A stretch of 64,000 bases of DNA from Pseudomonas sp. S30 (GCF_016518545.1 NZ_JACVTO010000012.1:62001-126000); one strand, 5' to 3'; shown: positions 10,124 through 18,949, numbered from the stretch's first letter. Numbers and translations are program-made. The notes: generated by a model not told the origin, from the letters alone.

Positions 10124-11224
10124 ATGGGTTTCAACTGCGGCATCGTCGGCCTGCCCAACGTCGGCAAGTCCACCCTGTTCAACGCCCTGACCAAATCCGG
10201 TATCGCGGCCGAGAACTTCCCCTTCTGCACCATCGAGCCGAACAGCGGCATCGTGCCCATGCCCGATGCCCGTCTGGCGGCGCTGGCCGAGATCGTCAAG
10301 CCCAACCGCATCCTGCCGACCACCATGGAGTTCGTCGACATCGCAGGCCTGGTGGCCGGTGCCTCCAAGGGTGAAGGCCTGGGCAACAAGTTCCTGGCCA
10401 ACATTCGCGAAACCGATGCCATCGCCCACGTGGTGCGCTGCTTCGAAGACGAGAACGTGATCCACGTGTCCAACAGCGTCGATCCCAAGCGCGACATCGA
10501 GATCATCGACCTTGAGCTGATCTTCGCCGACCTCGACAGCTGCGAGAAGCAGTTGCAGAAGGTGGCGCGCAACGCCAAGGGCGGCGACAAGGAAGCCCTG
10601 GCGCAGAAAGCCATTCTCGAGCAGTTGATCCCGCACTTCACCGAAGGCAAGCCTGCGCGCAGCCTGATGAAGCACATGAGCGCCGAAGACAAGGCCGTGG
10701 TGCGCAACTTCCACCTGCTGACCAGTAAGCCGGTGATGTACATCGCCAACGTGGCTGAAGACGGCTTCGACGACAACCCGCACCTGGACGTGGTTCGGGC
10801 CATCGCCGAGGAAGAAGGCGCGGTGGTGGTGCCGGTGTGCAACAAGATCGAAGCCGAGATCGCCGAGCTGGACGACGGCGAGGAAAAGGACATGTTCCTC
10901 GAAGCCCTGGGCCTGGAAGAGCCTGGCCTGAACCGCGTGATTCGCGCAGGCTACGAGCTGCTCAACCTGCAGACCTACTTCACTGCCGGCGTGCAGGAAG
11001 TACGCGCCTGGACCGTGCGCGTGGGCGCCACCGCCCCGCAGGCGGCCGGCGTGATCCACACCGACTTCGAGAAAGGCTTCATCCGCGCCGAAGTGGTGGC
11101 CTACGACGACTTCATCCAGTTCAAGGGTGAAGCCGGCGCCAAGGAAGCCGGCAAGTGGCGCCTTGAAGGCAAGGACTACATCGTCAAGGACGGCGACGTG
11201 ATGCATTTCCGCTTCAACGTCTGA
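10124..11224 (+). CDS. ychF: Redox-responsive ATPase/GTPase YchF (Obg family)
   Basis: Ribosome-associated OLA1-type P-loop NTPase. 366 aa. P-loop GLPNVGKST at 8-16, switch II DIAGLV, NxxE-type G4 (NVAED), a coiled-coil insert and a C-terminal TGS domain ending in MHFRFNV. The start follows an AAGGGG ribosome site; longer upstream codons overlap pth. The last 12 bases (ending just past the stop) are repeated at the right border of the downstream island, so the gene's 3' end is the integration site and is rebuilt intact. Confidence 0.97.
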   Translation: MGFNCGIVGLPNVGKSTLFNALTKSGIAAENFPFCTIEPNSGIVPMPDARLAALAEIVKPNRILPTTMEFVDIAGLVAGASKGEGLGNKFLANIRETDAIAHVVRCFEDENVIHVSNSVDPKRDIEIIDLELIFADLDSCEKQLQKVARNAKGGDKEALAQKAILEQLIPHFTEGKPARSLMKHMSAEDKAVVRNFHLLTSKPVMYIANVAEDGFDDNPHLDVVRAIAEEEGAVVVPVCNKIEAEIAELDDGEEKDMFLEALGLEEPGLNRVIRAGYELLNLQTYFTAGVQEVRAWTVRVGATAPQAAGVIHTDFEKGFIRAEVVAYDDFIQFKGEAGAKEAGKWRLEGKDYIVKDGDVMHFRFNV

Positions 11225-11225
11225 C
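11214..11225. repeat. Left attachment-site core (attL) in ychF
   Basis: TCAACGTCTGAC, covering the last codons and stop of ychF. An identical 12-mer is at 18950-18961. Confidence 0.7.
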
Positions 11226-11353
11226 GTTTTTTGCTGGATCTCGGTGGCGCTCAGTAGCGCTTGGTGGACAGAATAGCCCATTTGAAATCAATGGGTTGTG
11301 CAAACAATACGGTCTACTGAGCGTTCCTATTGTTCATCGAGGTCTGAAAAAAT

Positions 11354-11396
11354 CGGGGGTAGCGTTGGGGGTACTCGTGTTCAACCGTGGGGGTAC
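11354..11396 (+). repeat. Arm-type direct repeats at left end (integrase/excisionase sites?)
   Basis: Three same-orientation copies of a GGGGGTA(C) unit: 11354-11361, 11365-11374 (TTGGGGGTAC) and 11387-11396 (GTGGGGGTAC), directly before the integrase gene. Two copies of the same unit recur at the right end. Probable arm-binding sites of the P4-type integrase, which would also place them over its promoter. Confidence 0.6.
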
Positions 11397-11420
11397 ATCT
11401 CCCCACAGTGGAGTCCAACG

Positions 11421-12623
11421 ATGCCCGAGAATCTACTCACCGACGCCAAGATCAGGTCGGCCAAATCGACTGATCGAGATTGGAAACTATCAGACGGCGG
11501 GGGGCTGTTCCTGCTGGTCAAACCCACCGGCGGCAAGCTCTGGCGGTGGAAGTATCGCCTGCAAGGCAAGGAGAACCTCTTTGCTATTGGCGGCTTTCCT
11601 CAAGTAAGCCTTGCTGAGGCGCGCGCGGCCCGCGAGAAAGCGCGTGCCTTGGTCAAGCAAGGTATCCACCCTGCCCATGAGCGGAAGCAGGTCAAGCAGC
11701 GCAACCTGGAGGCGCTGGAGGAACGCAAGCGTGCCCGCGAAAGCTCGTTCGCCAAGGTGGCGAAAGCGTATCTGGCCGAGATCAAGCCAGTCTTCGCGGT
11801 CAGTTCCTACCGCACGAAAGAGTCCCGCATCAGGAAGTACCTGTCGCCCAAGTTCGACGGGATGCCGATGAGCGACATTGGCGTGAAGCAGATCCGCCCG
11901 CTGCTGGAGGAATGCAAAGCTCATGGCGCGTGGGCGGCGATTCACGTCAAAGGCGATCTGTCGGCCATCTTCGAATTCGCGGTGGTGCGGGGTCTGGTCG
12001 AGGCAAATCCAATTCCCAGCCTGCGCGGGCTGCTACGCGTGCCGTTCAGCGAGAGCAAGGCGGCGATGACGCGAGAGCAAATCCAGAGGTTCTATCAGGA
12101 GTTGCGCGGCTACCGGGGCTACCCGGAAACTTCGTTGTGCCTGCGGCTGATTGCGCTGACCGCCTGCCGTCCAGGGGAAGCGGCGGATGCTGAGTGGGAT
12201 GAGTTCGACTTTGAGGATGCTCTGTGGCGTCGGCCTGCGGCGAAGATGAAGGCGCGGCGTGACCATGTCAGTCCGTTGTCCACGCAGGCCATAGCGGTGC
12301 TGAAAGACTTGCAGCACATCACGGGTGGCGGGCGCTATCTGTTTCCGCACCGAAGCGGAAAGGGTTTCACTACGCCCAACCGGCTCACCTACGCGATGCG
12401 CGACATGAACCTGGGCCGGGGCACGACGCCGCATTGCTGGCGGACGACCTTTTCGACCTGGGCCAATGAGAATGGATACCGGCCTGATGCGATTGAGCGG
12501 CAGCTTGCCCATGTGGAAAGCAACAAGGTGCGGGCGACCTACAACAAGGCGCTGTTGCTGGATGTGAGGCGAGAAATCCTGCAGGCATGGTGCGCGTACC
12601 TTAGTGACGCCGAGGGCCACTGA
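11421..12623 (+). CDS. P4-type site-specific integrase (tyrosine recombinase)
   Basis: Integrates and excises the island. 400 aa, typical for the family. N-terminal DUF4102/arm-binding domain (LLTDAKIRSAKSTDRDWKLSDGGGLFLLV, about 1-90), SAM-like core-binding domain (about 105-195), catalytic domain (215-385) with Arg250 (TACRPGEA), His338-x-x-Arg341 (HCWR), His364 (LAHVES) and the nucleophile Tyr374 (RATYNKA). All catalytic residues are present, so it should be active. The start follows a GTGGAG ribosome site; the longer open frame upstream runs through the arm repeats and is unlikely. It sits just inside attL, the usual arrangement, but the target is a protein gene end rather than a tRNA. 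Confidence 0.93.
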   Translation: MPENLLTDAKIRSAKSTDRDWKLSDGGGLFLLVKPTGGKLWRWKYRLQGKENLFAIGGFPQVSLAEARAAREKARALVKQGIHPAHERKQVKQRNLEALEERKRARESSFAKVAKAYLAEIKPVFAVSSYRTKESRIRKYLSPKFDGMPMSDIGVKQIRPLLEECKAHGAWAAIHVKGDLSAIFEFAVVRGLVEANPIPSLRGLLRVPFSESKAAMTREQIQRFYQELRGYRGYPETSLCLRLIALTACRPGEAADAEWDEFDFEDALWRRPAAKMKARRDHVSPLSTQAIAVLKDLQHITGGGRYLFPHRSGKGFTTPNRLTYAMRDMNLGRGTTPHCWRTTFSTWANENGYRPDAIERQLAHVESNKVRATYNKALLLDVRREILQAWCAYLSDAEGH

Positions 12624-12680
12624 GGAGAGAATCATTGGCCTAGCGACGCGACTAATCTGGCACTTTTAGACAGGATTGGG

Positions 12681-12745
12681 CAGTACGTTTTTCGCCAGCA
12701 GAAAACGTTAACTGATAGACGAAGAACAATTTTTGCGTCTACAAT
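12681..12745 (+). promoter_or_regulatory. Promoter with inverted repeats for the R-M operon
   Basis: -10 TACAAT (12740-12745) and -35-like TAGACG (12716-12721), 18-bp spacer. The -35 and the start of the -10 are the arms of an inverted repeat TAGACG-N14-CGTCTA (12716-12741). A second imperfect inverted repeat (ACGTTTTT/GAAAACGT with outer CAGT/ACTG) lies at 12681-12714. Such overlap suggests a repressor site, as expected for a controlled restriction-modification operon. Confidence 0.5.
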
Positions 12746-12771
12746 CGTCCGTCTGAGTGGAGGCGCATCAG

Positions 12772-13107
12772 ATGATGACTACAGACGCGATTCGTGAGAC
12801 GACGCTAAGAGAGCTTGTTGATACTCGATCCGTCAGTTCGATATCAGCGATAGGTCAAGAAGGTGGTTTCACCATAGCGGTTCACTGCGGGAAAACAACA
12901 CGCGTTTTGGGTAGTACGCGTGGGGGTGTTCGCATGTTCTCGAATCTGACCAGCCTCGCCACATTTTTGAAGGGGCTGGGCGTTTCTGGCTTTGTAGTCG
13001 ATGCCCAGCACTATGCTCCAGGCCGCATTCGCCCACCGAGACCTGATAGGTCTGAGGCGCTAAAGCGAACCCGGACTAAACCGCAACAAACTGAACTTTT
13101 GGGGTGA
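12772..13107 (+). CDS. ParC-like partition-associated/regulatory small protein
   Basis: 111 aa, first gene of the R-M operon. The ATG follows GGAGG by 8 nt. The sequence TLRELVDTRSVSSISAIGQEGGFTIAVHCG....LGSTRGGVRMFSNLTSLATFLKGLGVSGFVVDAQHYAPG resembles the small plasmid/ICE proteins annotated as ParC-family partition-associated (recalled similarity, not searched). It has a beta-rich core, then a basic Arg/Lys/Pro-rich tail (RIRPPRPDRSEALKRTRTKP) that could contact DNA. Only 6 nt separate its stop from the methyltransferase ATG, so it is translated with the R-M genes. It could be an operon regulator (C-protein analogue), a relic of the ICE partition module, or an R-M accessory factor; no helix-turn-helix is obvious. 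Confidence 0.55.
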   Translation: MMTTDAIRETTLRELVDTRSVSSISAIGQEGGFTIAVHCGKTTRVLGSTRGGVRMFSNLTSLATFLKGLGVSGFVVDAQHYAPGRIRPPRPDRSEALKRTRTKPQQTELLG

Positions 13108-13113
13108 TGGCAA

Positions 13114-14712
13114 ATGGCCAATCAATCAATGACCACAGAGTCCGACCTCATTGCGGCGGCAATTGCCCTGGGTGCCACTGATGTCTCAGGTATCTCCTCC
13201 GCAGAGATTGATCTAATCAATGACGTCCAGCCCCTCGGGAAAACACACGCGCAGAAACTCAAAAAGGAGATTCGTGCGGGTGGCGACCCTCTGGGTGCGG
13301 CCTTTTCGATCATCCGTAATGCTGAGCAGCGGAGAGAGTCTGGAGCTACCTATACCCCTGACAGCATTGTCAATGCGATGATGGCTTGGGCCGTCAAACA
13401 ACCATTGCCAGATCGCATAGTCGACCCTGGCGTTGGTTCAGCAAGATTCCTTTGTGCGGCAGGTCGTCGATTTGCGAAAGCACAACTTCTCGGGTTAGAG
13501 GTTGACCCACTGGCCGCGCTGATGGCCCGGGCCAATCTAGCGGCGGGAGGGTTTGCGGATAGGTCGTGCATCGAGCTCGTAGACTACAGAAGCCCCCAGT
13601 CGGAATTCAAAGGGCGAACTCTATTCATCGGCAACCCGCCTTATGTCCGCCATCACCTGATTTCTCCAGAATGGAAGCGCTGGCTGGTTGAGTCCGCAGC
13701 CCGCCATAACCTGAAGGCAAGTCAGCTGGCGGGGCTGCATGTGTATTTTTTCCTCGCAACCGTTTTGCATGCAGCTCCCGGCGATTCCGGTGCATTCATT
13801 ACTGCATCCGAGTGGCTGGATGTGAACTACGGCCAGTTGGTACGAGATCTCTTTCTTGGCCCGCTTGGGGGACAAAAAATCATCGTCGTCGAGCCCACCG
13901 CGACCCCCTTCCCTGATGCTGCTACAACTGCTGCTATTACAACGTTCCAAATTGGGGAGAAGCCTTCTTCAGTGAAGCTTCGCCGCGTAAAAAAAATGGC
14001 CGATCTGACAGATCTGGAAGGGGGGCGTCCAGTACGTAGAGAGCGACTTGAGACGGAAACCAGATGGTCACGCCTTACGCATTCTGGTCGTGGATGTCCG
14101 GAAGGATTTATTGAGCTAGGCGAATTGTGCAGAGTCCACCGAGGCACTGTCACTGGCGCAAACGCAACATTTATCGCTACTCTGGATGAATCAGATATCC
14201 CAGAGCGCTACAAGCTCAAAAGCATCACCAAGGCACGCGAGCTCATAGCGGCCGGCCGTGTCCTTACTGACACTTCCAGTTTACGCTGTGTTGTCGATCT
14301 ACCGGATGACTTAGATGAACTGATGGCCGAGGAGCGTGTTGGGGTAGAGCGGTTCTTGGAACGCGCAAGAGCACGAGGTGCTCACGAGGGTTATGTCGCA
14401 AGGAATCGGCGTGCTTGGTGGTCTGTTGGAATGCGAGCGCCGGCTCCCATCCTGGCAACCTACATGGCACGCAGAGCCCCGTCATTTGTACGGAATGCTG
14501 CTGAAGCAAGACACATTAATATCGCTCACGGGTTGTATCCACGAGAGTTTCTTACAGAGGCCCAAATGCTTCGACTGGTAGATTATCTGTCTACTGGGAT
14601 CAGCGTTTTGGATGGACGTACTTATGCAGGGGGGCTAACCAAATTTGAGCCCGGTGAGATGGAGCGTCTTTTTATCCCGTCTCCTGCCCTGCTAGCCGAG
14701 GTAACTGCATGA
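13114..14712 (+). CDS. Adenine-specific DNA methyltransferase of XamI-type R-M system
   Basis: 532 aa. S-adenosylmethionine motif I DPGVGSARF at 104-112, acidic LEVDP at 128-132 and the catalytic NPPY at 174-177 (GNPPYVRHH), so an N6-adenine methyltransferase of the Eco57I/TaqI-like gamma class. The C-terminal half (about 300-520) is the likely target-recognition region. Its stop overlaps the endonuclease start (ATGA), hence coupled expression. By analogy with XamI it should protect GTCGAC; one such site occurs inside this gene near 13424. Lower GC than the flanking chromosome. Confidence 0.88.
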   Translation: MANQSMTTESDLIAAAIALGATDVSGISSAEIDLINDVQPLGKTHAQKLKKEIRAGGDPLGAAFSIIRNAEQRRESGATYTPDSIVNAMMAWAVKQPLPDRIVDPGVGSARFLCAAGRRFAKAQLLGLEVDPLAALMARANLAAGGFADRSCIELVDYRSPQSEFKGRTLFIGNPPYVRHHLISPEWKRWLVESAARHNLKASQLAGLHVYFFLATVLHAAPGDSGAFITASEWLDVNYGQLVRDLFLGPLGGQKIIVVEPTATPFPDAATTAAITTFQIGEKPSSVKLRRVKKMADLTDLEGGRPVRRERLETETRWSRLTHSGRGCPEGFIELGELCRVHRGTVTGANATFIATLDESDIPERYKLKSITKARELIAAGRVLTDTSSLRCVVDLPDDLDELMAEERVGVERFLERARARGAHEGYVARNRRAWWSVGMRAPAPILATYMARRAPSFVRNAAEARHINIAHGLYPREFLTEAQMLRLVDYLSTGISVLDGRTYAGGLTKFEPGEMERLFIPSPALLAEVTA

Positions 14713-15620
14713 CGCTTCCTGCGCATTGGACTGAAGAGCAATTAGAAGAGCAACGATTAGCCGCTATTGAAATATTCCGGCGGCGCCGTATGGAAGAGCC
14801 GTTAGAACAGTACATTGCCAACTTCGATGAGTATCAGGGTGTAATCGAGGAGCTTCTTGAGTCCACCCTTGATCTCTCTGATATAGACAGTCGTCTTGTC
14901 GATGTACTGACGGCACCAAAGCTATTGGAAGCCTTTCGCTATCTTGCAGGCCCTCCCATCTCGGACGATGATCTAAAGGTGGTTGCAGAAGCAGCCCTGT
15001 CTCGACAGCGAATCTTGCGTGACCCGGAAATGGTCGGGAGGATCAAGCAAGTTGTTTTGAGTGGATTGGATCGCCGACGGTTTCCATGGGTAATTGAGGG
15101 TCGTGAACCGACAGAAAGTGAGCGTGAAGCAGCGATTGTCGCCTCCGCTGCGTTGATAGCGACTCGCCGGCTGGAGACGAGGCGGCGTAGCGATGGAAAG
15201 CGTGAGCAAGAAGCCGCCGTGCATGCAGCCCTTCGAGATATGGGATTCACACAGGTTGCATCGCGTAAGGTATCTGTTCTCAGCGATGCCCCTGCCCCAG
15301 GTGAATTCTGTGCAGAAAGTGATCTTGGAGGACGCAAGGCAGACGTGCTTGTAGGTTTATGGGATCGTCGGGTGATGCCCATTGAGTGCAAAGTTTCAAA
15401 CTCTTCTACCAACTCGGTGAAGCGTTTAAATAACGATGCGGCAGTAAAGGCGGAGACCTGGCGAAAAGACTTTGGGCAGCTTCAAATGGTGCCGTCCGCA
15501 GTTCTTGGCGGTGTTTACAAACTGCACAACCTTCAAGACGCACAACGCCGTGGTCTTTCCCTTTTCTGGGCGCATGACCTTAACTCCTTGACCAGTTGGA
15601 TATCGAGTACTCGGCGATAG
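14709..15620 (+). CDS. XamI-family type II restriction endonuclease
   Basis: 303 aa. The C-terminal region matches the XamI family: EFCAESDLGGRKADVLVGLWDRRVMPIECK. It gives a PD-(D/E)xK-type site with Asp212, Glu226 and Lys228 (ECK). XamI cuts GTCGAC; the same specificity is an inference here. The N-terminal 160 residues are helical and acidic/basic mixed. It is the last gene of the ParC-like/methyltransferase/endonuclease operon and faces the next, converging recombinase gene with almost no gap. Intact: no frameshift or early stop. Confidence 0.85.
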   Translation: MTLPAHWTEEQLEEQRLAAIEIFRRRRMEEPLEQYIANFDEYQGVIEELLESTLDLSDIDSRLVDVLTAPKLLEAFRYLAGPPISDDDLKVVAEAALSRQRILRDPEMVGRIKQVVLSGLDRRRFPWVIEGREPTESEREAAIVASAALIATRRLETRRRSDGKREQEAAVHAALRDMGFTQVASRKVSVLSDAPAPGEFCAESDLGGRKADVLVGLWDRRVMPIECKVSNSSTNSVKRLNNDAAVKAETWRKDFGQLQMVPSAVLGGVYKLHNLQDAQRRGLSLFWAHDLNSLTSWISSTRR

Positions 15621-15626
15621 GTTACT

Positions 15627-16490
15627 TTATCGGCCTAGATACACTGCGGTGACTTGTAGTCTCTCATGTCCCAGTTCACGGCTGATCGTCTGCCGTGCAC
15701 TGGTGTCCAACAAACGTTGGGGTGGCGCTAAATTTTCAGCGCATGGCCCACCTAATGCCGGAGCCTTCCAGCCAGTGAGAGCTTCGTATCGACTCTGAGC
15801 ATACTGATGGCGCAAGCCGTGCATGTGACTCAGCCCCGCCGCCTTACACTGGCCATCGTAAACGTGTTGCTGCTGGATGAAGGTCTTGTGTGCTGGAATC
15901 AATGACCCCGCTCCCGCCAGACGATGTGCTGCCTGGAGTACCTCACGTTGCTCTGCCGTGGTGATCGGTACAATTCGCTCCCGGCCGCCCTTCGTCCACG
16001 CCCCCTTGAGGGCAATGTGATCCCCACGATCCGCATAGCTGGGCTGAAATTTTATCGCTTCCTTCCGACGCAACCCGAATGCGGCTTGCAACTGAAGGCT
16101 CAGGCGCACGTGGGCATCGGTAACCTGGTCAAGACCTGTGCCCAGTTCCCGGGCCTTACTGATGTTAGTCACATAGCGGCGCTCGGCTACGCCAAGCTTC
16201 GTGTTGTCCGCCGGCAAGATCCCAGACTTGCCGATCTTCTCAGCCCACCAGCGCAGGTGAGAGAGCCGATTCTTGATAGTACCAGACGATAAGCATTCGC
16301 CTTGCCAGCGATCCAGCAGCACCTGGACGTGCTTACCCTTGAGCGACGATGCCTTCATCTGCCTGAAACCAGCCTCGCGCAATTGCCGCGCAACCAAGGC
16401 CAGTGAACGCATCCGGTCAGCCTGCGTAGTGTAGCTACCGTCACGGTTGCGCTGGCAAAGCTGCCGCAGGGTGTAGGTCAAGTCGTCCAT
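15627..16490 (-). CDS. Tyrosine recombinase (ICE-type integrase-domain protein)
   Basis: 287 aa. N-terminal SAM-like domain (about 1-110) and catalytic domain with Arg141, Lys167 (TKGGRERI), His224-x-x-Arg227 (HGLRHQYA), His275 (LGHERL) and Tyr284 only three residues from the end (VYLGR). The start MDDLTYTLRQ follows a purine-rich GGAAG site. Proteins of this sort occur inside PFGI/SPI-7-like ICEs in addition to the main integrase; their role is not settled. All catalytic residues are present, so it may still act, perhaps on the adjacent structured region or on dimer resolution. An upstream in-frame ATG at 16538 is possible. Confidence 0.82.
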   Translation of the reverse strand: MDDLTYTLRQLCQRNRDGSYTTQADRMRSLALVARQLREAGFRQMKASSLKGKHVQVLLDRWQGECLSSGTIKNRLSHLRWWAEKIGKSGILPADNTKLGVAERRYVTNISKARELGTGLDQVTDAHVRLSLQLQAAFGLRRKEAIKFQPSYADRGDHIALKGAWTKGGRERIVPITTAEQREVLQAAHRLAGAGSLIPAHKTFIQQQHVYDGQCKAAGLSHMHGLRHQYAQSRYEALTGWKAPALGGPCAENLAPPQRLLDTSARQTISRELGHERLQVTAVYLGR

Positions 16491-17514
16491 CTTCCGGCCT
16501 CCAAGTAAAACGCCGTACTGCGTTGCCCTGAAACTCAATGGTTAGTGTTGGTGCCAACTCGCCAAAGCGAGATCCCGTGAGGGCAAGGGCATGGTGTTCA
16601 GGAGACACCAGAGCCTCGAATGAGGCATCCGTCTTGCTTCCTGCTGGAAGGCCGGGCGGAGGCCGTGCGAGATGAACGAGCTGTCAGCGTGGATGAGTCC
16701 TCCTTTGAAGAGAGTGGGATGAAAGAAAGCGGCGGGAGCCCCGTGCATTGCGCACGGATAATGACCGCAAGAGACAATGCGCCAGGCGGCGCGCAAGGGA
16801 TGACGGCAAGCAGAGGAAGAAGGCTCCGCCCATGGGTAGGGCCGGTATGCGATCGGAGCCTGGGCATACCTGGGGTGGTTCCACCCTGTTGGGCCAGCGC
16901 CTGCAGGAACCTGCGCTGTTGGGGTTGCCGATGTACAAAGCCCATCGGTCTTGGCAACTTCCCGGTCAGTGTATGCGGCCATCATCACGTCTGCTGCACA
17001 CAATAGGATATGGCGTTCGCCCGCATTGTTGCTGGCTTGTGCGGGGCCGTCACTGCGGCTTGCAGTGACGGCCCATTTCGGCTTGCCTGTCCATGCGAAG
17101 GGCAAAGGGCGCGGCGGCAGATGTGGATATGCCCCTGCCTGCGGCACTGACGCGGCGTTCGCCTTGTCGGCTACCTGCGCAGGCGCGGCATAGTGCCCAT
17201 GCCACTCCTGCACAGGCAGCTTGTGCATGAAGCGGGTCGCACGGCATCCAGGGCGCGCCATGACTCTGAGCGGGTTTCGCGCGTAGTGGGGGTCAATGGC
17301 GGGCGCGCAAGCCGCAGCGGAGCGCAGCCGCAGGCGAGCACCGAACGGGTGAGCACCCGGCGCAGCGCACCATTGACGTCCATGCAGCGCACCAGCCTAC
17401 CGGCTGGGTGCAGGGGGATGTTCTTTCCCCCGGCACCCTTGCCCTTCGGCGAGAACGGCGTTCCAAGAGGCAGCGCCTCTTGGTCAAGGCCGCAGGCCGC
17501 GAAGGCAGGGAGAA
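16491..17514. other. 1-kb non-coding tract with strong hairpins inside the island
   Basis: No open frame here has credible codon usage, a ribosome site or family similarity; the overlapping frames on both strands look like high-GC shadows. The tract lies between the second recombinase and the STY4528 gene. It contains a perfect 13-bp hairpin (17044-17074) and a GTCAATGG...CCATTGAC pair near 17290-17382. In ICEs such tracts can hold an origin of transfer, origin of replication or a small RNA; none of these is shown by the sequence itself. Confidence 0.5.
17044..17074. terminator. Perfect 13-bp hairpin in island non-coding tract
   Basis: Arms 17044-17056 and 17062-17074 with a 5-nt loop (GGCTT). 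No T-run on the plus strand, so it is as likely a structural or replication element as a terminator. Confidence 0.5.
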
Positions 17515-18672
17515 CTAAGCTGGGCGAGGCTTCCATCCCCGGGCCTGCATCATCTGTGCGGCAAGATCGCCCGCATTCATCGGCGCGTGGAGCATCTTGC
17601 GAATATTGGCGATGTGCGCCAGCACCGTTTCACGTGAGGCCGGTGGTGCGGGCGGCTCAGGGCGGACTTCCGTACGGATAACAACGGGAGCGTGATTTTC
17701 GACAGATTGAGGAGAGGGTGCAACATCCTTGCGTCCTGCCCACAAGCGGAACTCACCCGCAAAAACGCGCTTCACCAAGGCGAAGAAATAGGCCACGACA
17801 TTGCGCACGGCGCCGCTCTGGCTGCGTGCCTGCAACTCGTCGAGTACTTCCTGGCGATACTGGGGCGGCAGTCGCCGCAAAGCGGCCTGCACGTCCTTTT
17901 GCTGATCTGCCTGGGCATTGCTCAAGCAAGGCGGCAAGCTCACCGACTGCGATGCCGGATCGTCGTCGCCTTCGCGCGCGCAGTACGTACGTTCTTTTTT
18001 ATACATATACGTCTTATACGTACTGCCCTGCTCTGCCGTCATGTGGCGAGCCTGTCCTGTCTGTTGCGCAACAAGTGTGCTGCCAGCGGACTCGCCAGAC
18101 AATGGCAGTGGGTCGGCTGTCTCGCTCGCCTGCGACGGCGGCGTCGGGGGCAAATCATCGTCATCGTGGCGCTGATCGTGGGCCGAGAGGGAAGCCGCTT
18201 CAGGCGCTTGCGCCAGCGTTGCCTGGATGTGGATGGCCACCCGATCCACCTGATTGTTTTCGTGACCGATGGAGGCTTGCAAAAGCTCGGGCAGACTGGC
18301 ATCAAGCGCGCAGGCCTGCTGGAAGTCCAAAGCGCTTTCGTGAACCTGGTACAGCTCACTGAGCACATGGCCGGTCAGAGGGTCGCGGTGCTGGCCTACG
18401 AGACTGATCCACCCCGTCAGCCGAAGCACGATGAGAACGCGCCAGGCCGTCTCGTATCCGGCACGCTGGCCCAGCGGGGTAGAGGTGAGGTAGCGGCGCA
18501 GTTGCCCCAGGTTCGCCAGCGGGCTGATACCCTCGGCGGCGCGCAACATGCGCAGTACCTGCCATCCGTTACGTTCCAAGGGTGTGAGGCGAGCATCGAG
18601 CATGAGCGAGGCCGGCGTGGCGAACAGGGCGTTTTGCCCCAGCGGGTTGTGACGGGTGTGATGGTCTACCAT
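17515..18672 (-). CDS. STY4528-family pathogenicity-island/ICE replication protein
   Basis: 385 aa. The N-terminal part (residues 1-130; NPLGQNALFATPASLMLDARLTPLERNGWQVLRML, then SPLANLGQLRRYLTSTP and VLIVLRLTGWISLVG) has a winged-helix-like look and matches the STY4528 proteins of SPI-7/PFGI-type ICEs. The middle (about 165-270) is low-complexity and polar; the C-terminus has RRLPPQYRQEVLDELQARS and a YFFALVKRVFAGEFRLWAG segment. The ATG at 18672 has GGAG 8 nt upstream; an earlier start at 18732 is less likely. The ICE partners normally nearby (ParB, DnaB, STY4534, topoisomerase) are missing, so it is probably a relic, though the frame is intact. Confidence 0.75.
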   Translation of the reverse strand: MVDHHTRHNPLGQNALFATPASLMLDARLTPLERNGWQVLRMLRAAEGISPLANLGQLRRYLTSTPLGQRAGYETAWRVLIVLRLTGWISLVGQHRDPLTGHVLSELYQVHESALDFQQACALDASLPELLQASIGHENNQVDRVAIHIQATLAQAPEAASLSAHDQRHDDDDLPPTPPSQASETADPLPLSGESAGSTLVAQQTGQARHMTAEQGSTYKTYMYKKERTYCAREGDDDPASQSVSLPPCLSNAQADQQKDVQAALRRLPPQYRQEVLDELQARSQSGAVRNVVAYFFALVKRVFAGEFRLWAGRKDVAPSPQSVENHAPVVIRTEVRPEPPAPPASRETVLAHIANIRKMLHAPMNAGDLAAQMMQARGWKPRPA

Positions 18673-18834
18673 GAGAGATCTCCAGGGTATGGGCCGCAGT
18701 GGCCCGTTCCCCTGCATCTCATCGCGCGCCAAGCATCACGTCAGCCAACAATGCGGTCTGCGCCAGAACCGTTTTATCCGACAGGGCACAGCCTGGCAAC
18801 CGCATCCAGACTGATCTATCATCCCGAAATCCCC

Positions 18835-18856
18835 TTGGGGGTACAACTGGGGGTAC
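18835..18856 (+). repeat. Arm-type direct repeats at right end
   Basis: TTGGGGGTAC (18835-18844) and CTGGGGGTAC (18847-18856), same orientation as the three copies at the left end. Confidence 0.6.
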
Positions 18857-18949
18857 TTCCAGCGATTCCCGCAAAGCCTGTGGCCCGATTTCCCCGCGAA
18901 ACCTAGTGCTCACGGCCCTTTGCCGATCGATCAACGTTTAAACGTGTGA

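Noticed and set aside
17193..17681. Open frames in the island non-coding tract (also 16620-17006 and 17171-17536)
   Set aside because: No ribosome site, overlapping frames on both strands of equal quality, Arg/Ser/Pro-rich composition and no recognisable family.
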